Source: Linum tenue (taxonomy: Eukaryota > Streptophyta > Magnoliopsida > Malpighiales > Linaceae). From it: DNA of 64,000 bases. The notes under the pieces were generated by a model. The model did not search any database. It saw only the letters and a program-made list of their open reading frames with translations, and was not told the DNA's origin. The position numbers and the translations under genes are program-made. Shown here in pieces: positions 49,786 to 61,245 of this stretch. The stretch's first letter is position 1, and each line of letters begins with the position of its first letter. The stretch spans positions 64,853,676-64,917,675 of the forward strand of contig CAMGYJ010000006.1 in the NCBI GenBank assembly GCA_946122785.1, written 5' to 3'.

Positions 49786-50150
49786 AATCCTCTTTTAAAT
49801 TATAATACCCTCATTTTTAAATCCATGAAGCAAACGATCCCTTAATTAGTTGCTAGATTCCACAAAGCTTAACAGCAATTAATATGATTTTTGGTTCATA
49901 ATTTTGACGGAGTAAAGGGTTGGTTGCAAAATTTGATTATTTTGTGTTTGATTGATGACTACCATGCACTATGTGAATGAGATCGTATGAAGGTTATTGA
50001 CTAAATTAGGACTCTTATGTTTCATTAATAAAAAAGAGCTGGATATGGAACACGAGATTTCTGAATTCTTATATGTAACCATACTTAATAATAATAACAA
50101 CAACAACACCGAATTTATCATCCTTACACTCTGCTTGTGTCGAATTTTTG
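49786..50150. other. Intergenic, no gene seen
   Basis: AT-rich flank of the MITE with a short AAT/AAC microsatellite near 50088-50108. Confidence 0.4.
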
Positions 50151-50163
50151 TAAACCAATAAAA

Positions 50164-51530
50164 TTTTTTTTACCAAGATAAGCCCCTGGGGCATGACTAG
50201 CTAGTCTACAAATTACAGATAGATAATAATAAAGAATGATAGTCCGTATGCAAGTGGAATCCTGATAAGAGAGCTTGTTTTTCCACGAAATGGGCAGCTC
50301 TGTTGACACTCCGAGAAGCGAAAAGACACGAGACTGACTCAAAGGAAGAGGAAAGAGAGTGGACTTCCTCTACGACAATTCCTGCTCTGCAGTGTAAAGA
50401 CCTCCTTGAAGTAGCAGTAGTGAAGACCCGTTGGGGATTTGTGAAGCCGACGAATCAAGTTTCACAACCTTGTTGTGCTTTATGTGGCCCCATCAAAGCG
50501 GACCAAAATATCTTCACTAGGATAGCTTATGTCTGATCCTCGAGCCTGAGAACTTGGTCTTGCGGAGGAACGCGATATTGGCCTTTGCACTCCTTGAGAC
50601 TTCTGAACCTTTTGTACCTCTGTCGTACCACATTCCTCCACATGAGTTGTTAGTTTCCTGTACAGAACCTACACTTGATATAAAATATGTCCATAAGTGG
50701 CCTTGCATCAGCCTTTCCATATTCTCCAAAAGAGGAATGTTGTGAAGGCAACATCACTCTTGGATATGTTTGGGGTAAAGAATAAGTTTCTCCAAGCTAG
50801 ATCCAAAGGGGTTCTCTTCATCGTATCTCGAAGATGATCTAAACCTGTTATTCTCCACAATTCTCTGGTTATTCTACAATCAAAGAACCAGTATTTGGGA
50901 TCTTCAATTTCCTCACAACATACCAGACAAGAATTGGAGGAAATAACTTTTTGATAATGCAATATTCCTATAACTAGAAGGAAACCATGGATCCGCCTCC
51001 ACAAAAAGAATTTAATCTTGGGAAGCACCGGGATACTCCACAAGCACTTCCAGAATTTTGTATCCAAAAAGTCTGAAATATCATTGGGATGGGGGTTTAG
51101 CTCAGACACAAGCAGATAATAACCAGATTTAACTGTATACTCTCCATATTTATCATAGTGTTAAATTAGTTTATCATCTCGCGGGTAGGACGGGAGCAGG
51201 ATGGATAAAATCTTTTCTATAGTAGATGGATAAAATAATGATTTAAGTATGTTTAAATTCCATGTCATCGAGAGAGGATCCAGAAGATAGGATACCATTG
51301 GGTTCCTGAACCAACTTGCCAGCGTAATCCTTTTATTATGAGGTCTTTTCCTTCCAGGATAACTTGCCAAGCCATGATGGGCGGGGCCCTTGTATGACCA
51401 TGACAAAGTGTTTATTTGGGTGGTTCCGAGCCTTATATATATTTTGGCAAGGTTACTTTCCGAATTCTGTAGCAACTTCCAAGCTTGTTTGGCTAACATT
51501 GCGACATTGATGAAGAATGGACTCAATCGG
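50164..51530 (-). pseudogene. LINE (L1-type) ORF2 3' remnant
   Basis: On the minus strand, 51526-51161 reads NVAMLAKQAWKLLQNSESNL, the usual end of plant LINE RT. Then 51109-50708 gives the zf-RVT domain (FWKCLWSIPVLPKIKFFLWR, then SNSCLVCCEEIEDPKYWFFD). Near 50312-50206 an RNase H-like end reads SVNRAAHFVEKQALLS. The frame changes several times. A run of T at 50164-50171 (A on the minus strand) may be the tail. The 5' part is missing, as expected for a truncated insertion. It is distinct from the L1 at 20460-30688, which lacks RNase H. Confidence 0.75.
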
Positions 51531-51546
51531 GTTCTTGGTTCACAAG

Positions 51547-51779
51547 TCTAACCTAGATCAGTCGGGATTCTTTTGTTGTTGTTTGAAAAAAAGCTCTGCA
51601 CGAAGTCGCTGACGCCACCCCACTTATTCGTTTATTCCGCTTGTCATCGTGGCACATCGCAATCTAACCTAGATCAGTCGGGATTCTTTTGTCGTTGTTT
51701 GAAAAAAAAACATGCACGAAGTCGCCGCCGCCGCCGCCCCACTTATTCGTCTATTCCGCTTGTCATCGTGGCACATTGC
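51547..51779. repeat. Tandem duplication, unit about 116 bp
   Basis: The block starting TCTAACCTAGATCAGTCGGG at 51547 is repeated from 51663 and ends near 51779 (CATCGTGGCACATTGCG). Differences include expansion of a GCC run in the second copy. No coding content recognised. Confidence 0.9.
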
Positions 51780-52401
51780 GATGTGTCTTATTCTCATTGG
51801 ATGATTATTGTAGTTAGTGGAATAAGTTAGCCCCGGTTTGTTCATTGTTGGTAGCTTCATTGTGATTAAGTTGCAATAGGGTTTGCAAAGCTCGAGCCTC
51901 TACAAGCTCGACCTTGTATAGATATTCACAACTTAATGAAAACAACACGTTTTAACTTTTTAATTCATCCATATACTTTTCTTGAAGAAGAGAAAGCCCA
52001 AGATCGAGATAATTAAGTTTGATGATCTGATAATTAGACAGAGATAGAACAAAATTAAGTAGAAGGATATGCATGGAAAGTGTTATGTCAGTCGGATGGT
52101 AGCTAGCTAGTCATATCATCAGCTTCTCGTGCCATGCCAACGATTATTAGACATGAGACAGTTGTTTGGATCGTCAGATCTTCAACCACTCTTATCAATA
52201 GCGACAAATCCCCGGCGGTGGCCGGGGACTCGGTGGTTGAAACAACATGACTCCACCGCCGTCACCGTCGCAAACAGACATAAACAAAGAAAGAGGTAAA
52301 ACCATGGGTACTGAGGTGGCCGGCGGTGAAACCCGAAAAAAAAAACAACAGAAAACTGTAGTGGGCGCTGGACGGGTCAAGTATCAATCAGAGGATGTAG
52401 A
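51780..52401. other. Intergenic, no gene seen
   Basis: No conserved frame. A GC-rich stretch at about 52210-52330 (CCGGCGGTGGCCGGGG and similar) stands out from the AT-rich surroundings but encodes nothing recognised. Confidence 0.4.
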
Positions 52402-52821
52402 AAACAAAAAGAGATAAATGCCATATTTGATCACTGTGATTATTAAATTGTGTCGTGTTTAGTTACTAGAAAAATTTAATATTAATTTTGGTCACTCGAA
52501 TTACTGAAATGGTTTGACGGAAACTAACGGGAGAGTGACTAAATGTGATCAGTTTCAGTAATTCGAGTGACCAAAATTCTTTGAAACTAACAGGAGAGTG
52601 ACTAAATGTGACCAGTTTCAGTAATTCGAGTGACTAAATGTGACATGCTTGAATAATTAGAGTGACCGGAGTTGGACAGAGGCTACAAGAGAGTTACTAA
52701 ATGTGACCAGTTTCAGTAATTCGAGTGACCAAAATTGATATTAAATTTTTGTAGTGACTAAACATGACACGGTTTAGTAATATCAGTGACCAAATATGGC
52801 ATTTACCCAAACAAAAAGAGA
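52402..52821. mobile_element. Fold-back MITE with long terminal inverted repeats
   Basis: The left end TAAATGCCATATTTGATCAC and right end (reverse complement) TAAATGCCATATTTGGTCAC match for roughly 95 bases, through TTTTGGTCACTCGAATTAC. AAACAAAAAGAGA occurs at 52402-52414 and 52809-52821, just outside the inverted repeats, a likely target-site duplication. The middle contains three or more direct copies of AATGTGACCAGTTTCAGTAA. No coding capacity. Confidence 0.8.
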
Positions 52822-53824
52822 AGCGGGAAAAAGAGAATAAAGGAGCGGGGGAAAAATAAGAGAGGTAACTCTAATCACTTCTTTCACCATCATTCTATTG
52901 TTTTCCCCTCAATTAGAGAAGTGCTAATTGTTAAAACCACATATTGATTTTGTACAAGTTTGGCGTGGTTTCATTTCATATTTGTATAAAATGCGTTTAC
53001 CGATGTTGGTAATTGACGATTATACAATTCGAACAATTGTGAATTCATCGAACAAAATTAGTTATGAAATTTATTCCAATAGAGAGAAAATGAGCCACCT
53101 TAAAATTACCTTCTAAGGAGATGCGTACAAAAATGCTCGATGAGAAATGATACAACATGCACAATCTAAAAAAAACTGTTCCATCCAAACCACCTCAAAC
53201 ACCAACAAAAGTTTCAACATTCAAGGTATTAGTGATCAATTTTTTCAATCTACCGAACAAGCACAACAATTTACATTATATAATTGAATCATATAGACAC
53301 AGCAATATTTTTTTTTGTAACAAATACAGTAAAAATAGAGATGCAGCCATAAATACGTGATTACGTGAAGCAAGCGGTCCAACCAAATGATTTGATTCAT
53401 TAACTTCTCATCATATCGGTATCATAAGTCATTAATCGACATAAATAATAAAATAATAATAAACACATTAAAATTGTGATACAACCACACTTGTGCAGTG
53501 GTATATTTTCGCAGGTGACCGGAGAGAGTCTGTCGCCGGATTTTACCGGCGAAAAGTGGTGGTCGGAGGAAACTTGGTGGTCGGAGGCTGCTCGGAAAGG
53601 AAGAATAGAGATAGGAGAGAGAAAGATCAAAGATGAGAGAGAGAGTTGTATTTTTGTATATGTTTAGATTTTTTAAAAAAAAATGAGTAATTAATGTGGT
53701 GTATTTAATGCTTACTTTGTATTTAATAACAGAACATTTATTATGGTTACTTTCATTAATACTAGTCAATAATTAATGAAGAACTGACCAATTAATAAGG
53801 GGGTGTCATTTTTCCAACCCCTTA
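52822..53824. other. Intergenic, no gene seen
   Basis: AT-rich. A GC-richer stretch at 53515-53600 has repeated GGTGGTCGGAGG motifs. A segment at 53368-53405 recurs at 54289-54325 (see findings). Confidence 0.4.
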
Positions 53825-54254
53825 ACAGCCTGTTTGGATACAATTCCGGAAGAAATGGAAATGGAAATGGAATTCAACTTTTTATTTTTATAGAATTCCA
53901 TTTCCAATTCTAGTGTTTGGTATAATTCCTACAACTATGGAAATGAATTGCACTTTTAACCATAATGAATAATGTAATATGTTTGTTTTATTTTGGGAAA
54001 TGAAATATGAATGAGAGAGAAAGAGAGTAAAATGATAGTGGGTCAACAAAATAATAGAACGTATTGATGGGTCCCACTAATTCCATCTTCATTCTCTCAA
54101 TTCCTATCACTTTTGATAGGAATTGTAATTCCCATATTTTAGACCCATTGGAATTCAATTCTCAACCTTTTTATTATTCCAAACATAATATATGGAAATG
54201 GAATTGGAAATGGAATTCCAATTCCTTACTTTTTTGTCAATCCAAACAGGCTGT
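53825..54254. mobile_element. MITE with ACAGCCTGTTTGGA inverted ends
   Basis: ACAGCCTGTTTGGA (53825-53838) and TCCAAACAGGCTGT (54241-54254) are exact inverted ends. Subterminal GGAAATGGAATT blocks are also inverted. The flanks AACCCCTTA and TTGGGGTTA are themselves inverted and may belong to the ends. About 430 bp, no coding frame. Confidence 0.75.
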
Positions 54255-54790
54255 TGGGGTTAGCATGCTAACCTATCCCATGAATTAATCGGTCCAACCG
54301 ACTGATATGATTCATTAACTTCTTTTAATCATTTTAATTATGAAAAGGCTATAATCAAGGAGAAAAATAAATTAAAAATTAAAAAAAAAAACGAGAAAAG
54401 AAAAGGTAGAGAGGTGGCGGTGGGGTCCGGGTCCGCCGGAGATGGAGAGTCGCTTTACTAAATTCCCTCGCCATCCCAAACGGTCGTAGTTCGTCTTCAT
54501 CATTCCCCCTTCACTGAAAGTAACACCACTGGAAAACCTTCTCTCAAGCTTACGGGCCGCACCTCTACCCTTCCCTTTGCTTCGCTTCCCTGCTAATTCC
54601 TCTCAACTTCCCAATTCCCAATTCCCCTTTCACCTACTCTTCTCCCTCTTCATTTCCCACTTAGATTCGCTTTCTTAGCTCTGGAAACCAGATCCCGTTT
54701 GCTTGATTGTTTCCTGGGTTCGTCTCATTGCTTCTCCTTTCCGAGCTCTGCTTTCGATCCATGACTTTTACTTCCACTTAGGGGCGGGAA

Positions 54791-56545
54791 ATGTTATCCG
54801 ACAGAGACGCCTCACTCCGCCGCGATTTCGAGGCGTTGACAGTCTCCCGCCGACTGGTACGGACAGTTAGCCAGAAGCTGAGAAAGAAGGAGACCCCCGA
54901 TCAAGATTCTCCCGCCAACGATGGGTTTTCGTTGAAATGTCTTACCCTGATGGGACGAGGAGGCGGCTGCAAGGTCGGGGCCGATACCGGAGATGATTTT
55001 GTTGGGGACTCCGGCGGCCGGAGGAGGTCGTCAACTTCCAGCGATGAAGCGGGCAGGACGCCTTACAAGCCCATCTGCGGCGGGGAAGAAACGGGAGTCG
55101 ATTGCTTCTTTAGAGAAATGTTTTGGAAGAAGCACAGCAGCAGGAGGGATTTGCAGATTGAGGCGGCTCCGATTGCGAATCCATTGGATACCAGCAAGCT
55201 GCACATGTTTCTTCCTGACGATATTCTAGAGCTCTGCCTGGTAAGACTTCCTCTAACCAGTCTCATGAATGCTCGCCTTGTCTGCAAGAAATGGAAGAAC
55301 TTGACTACTAGCCCTAGGTTCTTGACCATGAGGTGGGAAGGCTTGTATAGAACACCGTGGTTGTTTCTGTTTGGAACCGTTAGGGATGGATGTTGCTCCG
55401 GTGAGATTCATGCTTTCGATAGTTGCCAAGATAAATGGCACAAAATTGATGCTGACATTCTGAAAGGGAGGTTCATGTTCTCTGTTCAAAGCGTTCATGA
55501 TGACGAAATCTATGTCGTGGGTGGCCGGTCTAGCCTCGGTCAACCAGGGAGACTAGATTGGAGCTCATTTAAGACTCACAAAGGGGTAACGGTGTTTAGC
55601 CCCGTGACCAAATCGTGGCGAAAGGTGGCCTCCATGAGGTATGCTAGGTCAATGCCGGTCCTTGGAGCATCCGAGGTGGGTCCGGATTTCAGTTCTGGTC
55701 ATCACCATCATCATCAGGAGAGGCGTTTTCCCAGGTCGAGGATTGGTGGGGTATCCGATGTGTACGAAGATCCTCACAGGCTATCTCTTAGGCGGCAGCA
55801 TAATGAAGTGTCGTTCACGGCCAACAGAAAGTCTCACTCTCACTCTCACTCTCAAAAGTTCATGAGGCAGAGAAGTAGCAATTGGTTGAATGCGAAATGT
55901 AGCAAGAGGTACGTGCTGATTGCAGTTGGAGGACTCGGGCCATGGGACGAGCCATTGGACTCTGGAGAAATCTATGATCCTTTGACCAACAAATGGTCAG
56001 AGATTCAAAGGCTTCCTGTGGATTTTGGAGCAGTTAGTTCCGGAGTTGTCTGCAATGGGATCTTCTATGTGTACTCCGAGATCGACAAGCTGATGGGGTA
56101 TGACATAGATAGGGGATTCTGGATGGGAATCCAAATTTCCCCCTTCCCTCCTCGAGTTGTTGAGTACTACCCTAAGCTTGTGGCATCCAATGGCCGACTA
56201 TTCATGCTCTCTGTCTCTTGGTGCGAAGGGGATGGCCGAATCGGGCAGAGAAACAAGGCTGTTAGAAAAATGTGGGAGCTTGATCTCGTTTACATGAGCT
56301 GGAGTGAAGTTTCAGTTCATCCTGATGCTCCGATGGATTGGAATGCAGTGTTTGTAGCTGGCAGAGGGCAGATATATGGGATCGAGATGTTCAAGATATT
56401 TGGTCAGTTGTTGGATTTCTCGACCGTGTGTGATGTCTCTGATTCAGGGACAACCAGCTGGAGGCATGTCTCGAGGAGTCACGTCGGTCATGAGCTCGAT
56501 GCTTCTTCTTGCATGATGAAATCCTTGTCAGTTCTGCATCTGTGA
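54791..56545 (+). CDS. F-box/kelch-repeat protein (At5g42350/CFK1-like)
   Basis: Substrate adaptor of an SCF ubiquitin ligase. A single-exon gene, 584 residues, starting MLSDRDASLRRDFEAL. An N-terminal region with VRTVSQKLRKKETP and LMGRGGGCKVGADTGDDF matches the Arabidopsis F-box/kelch subfamily of At5g42350 as I recall it. The F-box lies at about 138-180 (LPDDILELCLVRLPLTSLMN, RLVCKKWKNL). Kelch-like blades follow: DEIYVVGGRSSLG, VTKSWRKVASMRYARS, YVLIAVGGLGPWDEPLDSGE, IYDPLTNKWSEIQRLPVDFG. Low-complexity His-rich (GHHHHHQERR) and Ser-His repeats (SHSHSHS) occur in the linker. Its leader starts downstream of a CT-rich tract at 54530-54660. Confidence 0.93.
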   Translation: MLSDRDASLRRDFEALTVSRRLVRTVSQKLRKKETPDQDSPANDGFSLKCLTLMGRGGGCKVGADTGDDFVGDSGGRRRSSTSSDEAGRTPYKPICGGEETGVDCFFREMFWKKHSSRRDLQIEAAPIANPLDTSKLHMFLPDDILELCLVRLPLTSLMNARLVCKKWKNLTTSPRFLTMRWEGLYRTPWLFLFGTVRDGCCSGEIHAFDSCQDKWHKIDADILKGRFMFSVQSVHDDEIYVVGGRSSLGQPGRLDWSSFKTHKGVTVFSPVTKSWRKVASMRYARSMPVLGASEVGPDFSSGHHHHHQERRFPRSRIGGVSDVYEDPHRLSLRRQHNEVSFTANRKSHSHSHSQKFMRQRSSNWLNAKCSKRYVLIAVGGLGPWDEPLDSGEIYDPLTNKWSEIQRLPVDFGAVSSGVVCNGIFYVYSEIDKLMGYDIDRGFWMGIQISPFPPRVVEYYPKLVASNGRLFMLSVSWCEGDGRIGQRNKAVRKMWELDLVYMSWSEVSVHPDAPMDWNAVFVAGRGQIYGIEMFKIFGQLLDFSTVCDVSDSGTTSWRHVSRSHVGHELDASSCMMKSLSVLHL

Positions 56546-57106
56546 AAAGGTCGTGGCTGAATTGAATGGCTCTCTCCCATAGAATTCATGCTTCTTGTTC
56601 ATGCAATGATTTTGAATCCGCTTCGGCAATGCTGACTCAGTGAAGTTTCCATGGAGGAAGTTTCTGAGTTACAGGAGAAATAGGATGGGTTGAGTTGCGA
56701 ATTCCATTTTGATGATTCTTTGGATACATGTAATGATTTGCTTTGCTGGCTTTGTATTCTCTTCATCTCTGCTCATGTTCTTTCAATAACAAACATTATT
56801 TGTCCAATTACTGGCGTCATTACAGCTTGAAAAATTCATCTTGCTCCTATATTAGTACATTTTTCGAACCATAATTCAGTATGTTTGTAAAAAGCAGCAT
56901 AAAGCACAAAACCCAAATGAACTATTTGGAAATTTCTCTACAACTGGAGAAAAATCAGGTCACGATTATACAACAACAAGGCAGACATCTATACTATATA
57001 TGCAGCAGCTCGAGAGAACAAGAAAAACAGAACTAACCCTGAATGGAATAATCATACTTGGGACTCAGAAAACTGCTCCAAGGTAAATCAAAATAGCTTT
57101 CTTCAT
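56546..57106. other. Intergenic between convergent genes, no gene seen
   Basis: It contains the 3' UTRs of the F-box gene (plus) and the U-box gene (minus). No other feature recognised. Confidence 0.5.
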
Positions 57107-59833
57107 TCAACCGCCACCCAAGTTGGGAAACACCCCAGAAAAGTTGGGTATCTTATCTACATGTCTCAGCGCACGCTCAGCAATCTGCCTCGTCCTGTAA
57201 TCAGCATGCTGAAATGCATCAACGAGGGCAGTCCCGACATTGTTATCCCCAGAAATCTCGTACGCGATCTCCTCGGACCTCAACAACCTCTCCATTGCCC
57301 ACACAGCTCTCCTCCTCAGATTCTCCGTCCTCTTCTCAACCAACACATCGATGATCGGTCGAATCCCTTCCGCCTCACACAACACTTTCATCCCTTGCTC
57401 GATGTCCACACCGTCCTCCAGAAGCGTGCAAACAGCAGCAAGAGCTGCCTCGACGACTCTCTCGTTGTTATGATCCAACAGGGCCACCAGTTTCTCGACC
57501 CCCTGACCTTCCAACAGACAAAACGTCTCCTTCAAGGAACATGTCCCCCGGTGGAGCCTACACAGCCCGGTGATCACGGGTGGTCTGCTGAAACATGGGA
57601 AGACCGACGAACAGAAGCTCGGGGTGGGCAGATCAGGCAGTTTGGTCAGGTTCTTGGACTCCTGGGACAAATTCTCCAATGCCACGGCCGAGCTCATTTG
57701 AACATTGTCGAGACCATTGGACTGAAGCAGCTCAATGAACAAGCGAGCCAGCTCGTGCTCGCGGCAAAACGACACAGCATCGTGCTCTTCCCCCAGCACG
57801 AATGTGACCCGAGCAAGGACTTTGACCAGTCCCTCGAGAAATGGGGTTACAAATCGGGTCCCACGAATCTCACCCTGTCTGATCTTCACCACTCTGGAGA
57901 AGATCAGCTCGAACGCTCTGTCGTCCAGCATCTGTCGAGTGAGGCCTAAATCTTGCTCAGGGAGCTCGGCTAAGAGACCAATAGCAGCAGCCTGCTCTTC
58001 TGTGATCCCCAAGTTTTCCGACACCACTCGGATTAAGCTCCCAAGCTGGCCCACCGTGCCACGCAGTGCATCTGTCAGCTCTTGTCCCATGTGAGGGGAC
58101 AAATTCTGCAGAAGTTTGATGGAAGGTAGCCGGAGATCCTTCTGTGGAGCTTCTATGAACTGAACCAAGCTGATGATAGCTCCCGAGCTCTTGATAGCAG
58201 CTACCACGTTCAAAACAGTGGCTTGACTACACGTCAGCCCAACCAGAACCTGGAGAAGCTTGCATTCAATACCGGGTCCCGTGTTGCTGATCAAATGGAG
58301 CAAATTATGAACTATCTCTTCTGAAACCAGTGTCTGATGATCTGAACCAACCTGGATCACATCAAATTCATACCCTGAGTTGACCACATTGGCGAGAATT
58401 GTGGCGGAGACTTCTTTGAGACGCATGGGGAGTTGATTGGAACCCACGGTGAAGAGGTCCTTGACGAGTGGTGGGAGGATTCCTTCCTCGATAAGGATTC
58501 TGGCACTTTTCTCGCAGCACGAAATCTGGTTCAGAGCTTTCAGTGAAGCTTCTCTCGACTGTGGATTGCCACTTCTCATGATGGTGATTAGAGATGAGCC
58601 AACAGTTCTGGCCACAAAAACTTGGACGTCATTGTTGAGAACTAGCTCGCCGAGATAAGATGCCATTGAGAGCTTGGTTTCCAGTGGACCTGATAAATGA
58701 TATTCCTCATTATGTTTTATCACAAATAATAGGCCATCGAAAGCTTAGAGAATATGAAAATTAGAGCAAACGAAATAACCTCAATGATGGAAAGAAAGAA
58801 TCTTTTCATCAAATGCTAACATAACAAACTGAAGAGAAGATTAGAAAATATCAGGGAAAGTGAAAGCTGCACCTTCAAGAATGTGATTCAGAAGAGGCTG
58901 CAGTCTACCGTTTACAGCCATCTGCAGGACATTGTTCTCACACTTCTCCAGATTCTCCAGTGTTCTGTCAGCCTTCTCAACAGTAGCAACATTTTCAGAC
59001 TTGCTGCTAGTCATTCCAACCAATATCAGAATCGCTCCATTCACTGAACCGATCTTCTCGCACAAAGCTTCCAATTTGGAGAGCTCATATAGCAACGAGA
59101 CAGCTTGCTCCCTCTCTTTAGATTGCTCATGTGACAAGAATTTCACAATTGTGCGGACTGTGTCGCCTTCCCCCAATATCGCCTGCAAAACAAGAAAACC
59201 AGTATCGAGTTACTAGTTTGCATCCAAGGTAGTCACACTATAGATTCTATCAAGAATCGGACATCATTGAACTCTAACCTTATTATCAGCATCATCTTCA
59301 ACCACAATTCGCAGAGTCTCCAACGCCCTACACCTTGCTCTCCTACTGCTACTCTTCAACATAAGAACAATCATCGGTATCAGCTCGTTGTTCCTCACAT
59401 CATGCTTGTTTAACCGACTCTTCTGACAGATATATTGAATATATTGCAACGACTGAAGAATCTCGCTCTCTGGACTGCTCAAATTCAACGACCTTCTCGC
59501 CATGTCGAGCTGAACAGCTTCATTCCTAGCGGTCCACTCTTCGATGGTATGTCGCAGAGCTATGCTGGGGTTCAGCTCAATGCTCTTGAGCTCCTTCTGC
59601 GTCATTGGACACACTAACTTCCTCCCACTGTCCCTACATTCCTTGAACCATCTCTCGATCCCCTCCCGGTCGAACGTCTGGCCGTTTTCCAAGCTGACAG
59701 GATCTTTCATGACTTGCTTGGTTAAAGGACAGATGAAGGAATCATAGATAGGCTCCATGTGGAGTCTTTCAAAATGGTAGCTCTCTTCTGATTGACTTCC
59801 ATGGTCATAACTCCCATCCCAACTATCAGCCAT
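57107..59833 (-). CDS. U-box/ARM-repeat E3 ubiquitin ligase (PUB43/PUB44, SAUL1-type)
   Basis: Plasma-membrane-associated E3 ligase; SAUL1/PUB44 restrains premature senescence and cell death in Arabidopsis. Exons on the minus strand: 59833-59279, 59182-58873, 58689-57107; 815 residues, GT-AG, intact frame. Start MADSWDGSYDHGSQSEESY. The U-box is at about 30-105 (YDSFICPLTKQVMKDPVSLE, NGQTFDREGIERWF, CPMTQKELKS). Then ARM repeats: GDTVRTIVKFLSHE, TKLSMASYLGELVLNNDVQV, VGSSLITIMRSG, LKEVSATILANVVNSGY, LLAELPEQDLGLT, TPFLEGLVKVLARVTFV, SSAVALENLS and VALLDHNNERVVEAALAA. The C terminus KIPNFSGVFPN is the conserved tail needed for membrane association in SAUL1. Whether it is PUB43 or PUB44 cannot be settled here. 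Confidence 0.93.
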
Positions 59834-61245
59834 AATCACATCTACTAAATGCTCTATAGTCAGTAATTCCTAAACCTAAATTTACTATAAATAGGCAGGA
59901 TAACGAATTACAGTTCGCCTAATTTAGGAAAAGAGATTGGCAAATTGGGTTCCTCTGATTACTGAAATGGTATCAAAGCAAGCATATAAGAAACAAACTT
60001 TCCCAATTCTCATCAGAAGGGCAAAGATAGAACGAAAGTAGGAACGAAACCCATACCGCCAAAATCAATCGGCGAGGGTAGAGAACCCTAATTCTGCCAA
60101 CAAAAGTTGCACATGGAGAAGAAAAGGGGGGTGGGGGGGGGGGGGGATACGTTGGAACTTCCGTGGACAGAGATTCGGCTGCGAAGAAAGGCAATAAGGT
60201 GAGGAAACAAAGGGGAACTGGGTTGAAACAAACGGGGGTCGCCGGCAAAAAGGGGATCGAATTGAACGACTTTCTTTCTTTCTGCAGCTGCTTGGCTGAT
60301 TTTAGTTGTTGTTGTTGTTGGGTCTCCTCGAAATTGGAAGACGAAGAAGAAGAAGAAGATATACGACAAGAGGAACCCAACAAATAGTAAATGGTTCATA
60401 TTTTCTCCGTAAATCCCCTGTATTTGGACGACGACGAAGAAGGTTGACTCCTAATACGGCTACTAAATTACAGATGACGGAAGAGAGAGAGAGAGAGAGA
60501 GTGTTGAAATGGAGAAGATGGTGGGGTGCGGAACTGTACTAAGCTGTCAACGCCTAAATATTCATCTAATCAAGAAATTGACAGGGTGGCCGGGAAAAGC
60601 AGCAGCTCCGGCGGCCGGCAATCCAGAGTGGTTTTGTTTGTACTTTGCCAGGCTGAGCTGGCTTTCTATTCTTCAATGAGATCATGGCGAGAAATGTTCA
60701 GGTGAAAAAAAAAGAAGAATCGCCATTAACAAACAATTCCCTCGCGCGGGAAATTTTTGCCGCTGTCAGTTACCATCACCGCTCCCGGCGACTTAAAACT
60801 ACGACTTTCGTCCCTGAACTATGGCACAAGTGATACTTTAGCCCCCTAACTTTAATTATCCATCATTTCACTTCTCAAACAATGACAAGAGTTCGATATG
60901 CTACATAGAAAACAGTGGAGTAAACTTCCATCCGATTGACCTTTGGTAAACTGACATTTGCCCAACAACGGACTCTAATGTAATGCATGCACCCAAACCA
61001 AACCAGAAGAAGGTGTCAAGGAAATTTCATCTTCAAAAAGACTTTGGCAACCAAATTGGTTGACTTCGTTCGTTTGCTACCCTTCTGCTTCTTCTCTTGC
61101 TTCTAGCTTCCAACTCAATCCATTCCATCTAAGCCTATGATCTCACGTTCATAACTACCCGACATCTGATCTCGCGATTCACCGTTGGGATTTGGTATTT
61201 CATTAGCCTTCACAATTGAGGCAATGAACATTGTTCACAAAGAGA
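59834..61245. other. U-box gene leader/promoter and intergenic DNA
   Basis: The probable 5' UTR and promoter of the minus-strand U-box gene fill roughly 59834-60600. They contain a G tract (60126-60146), GAA and GTT short repeats (about 60305-60360) and a GA microsatellite (about 60484-60501). The rest, to 61245, is AT-rich and holds no gene I recognise. Confidence 0.45.
60126..60146. repeat. G-rich tract (G6-T-G14)
   Basis: A G homopolymer with a single T, about 300 bases upstream of the U-box gene ATG. It reads as poly-C on the gene's sense strand. Confidence 0.85.

Noticed and set aside
57161..57949. A 262-codon plus-strand frame opposite the U-box gene
   Set aside because: It lies wholly antisense to ARM-repeat coding sequence with strong homology on the other strand; it is a codon-bias shadow.
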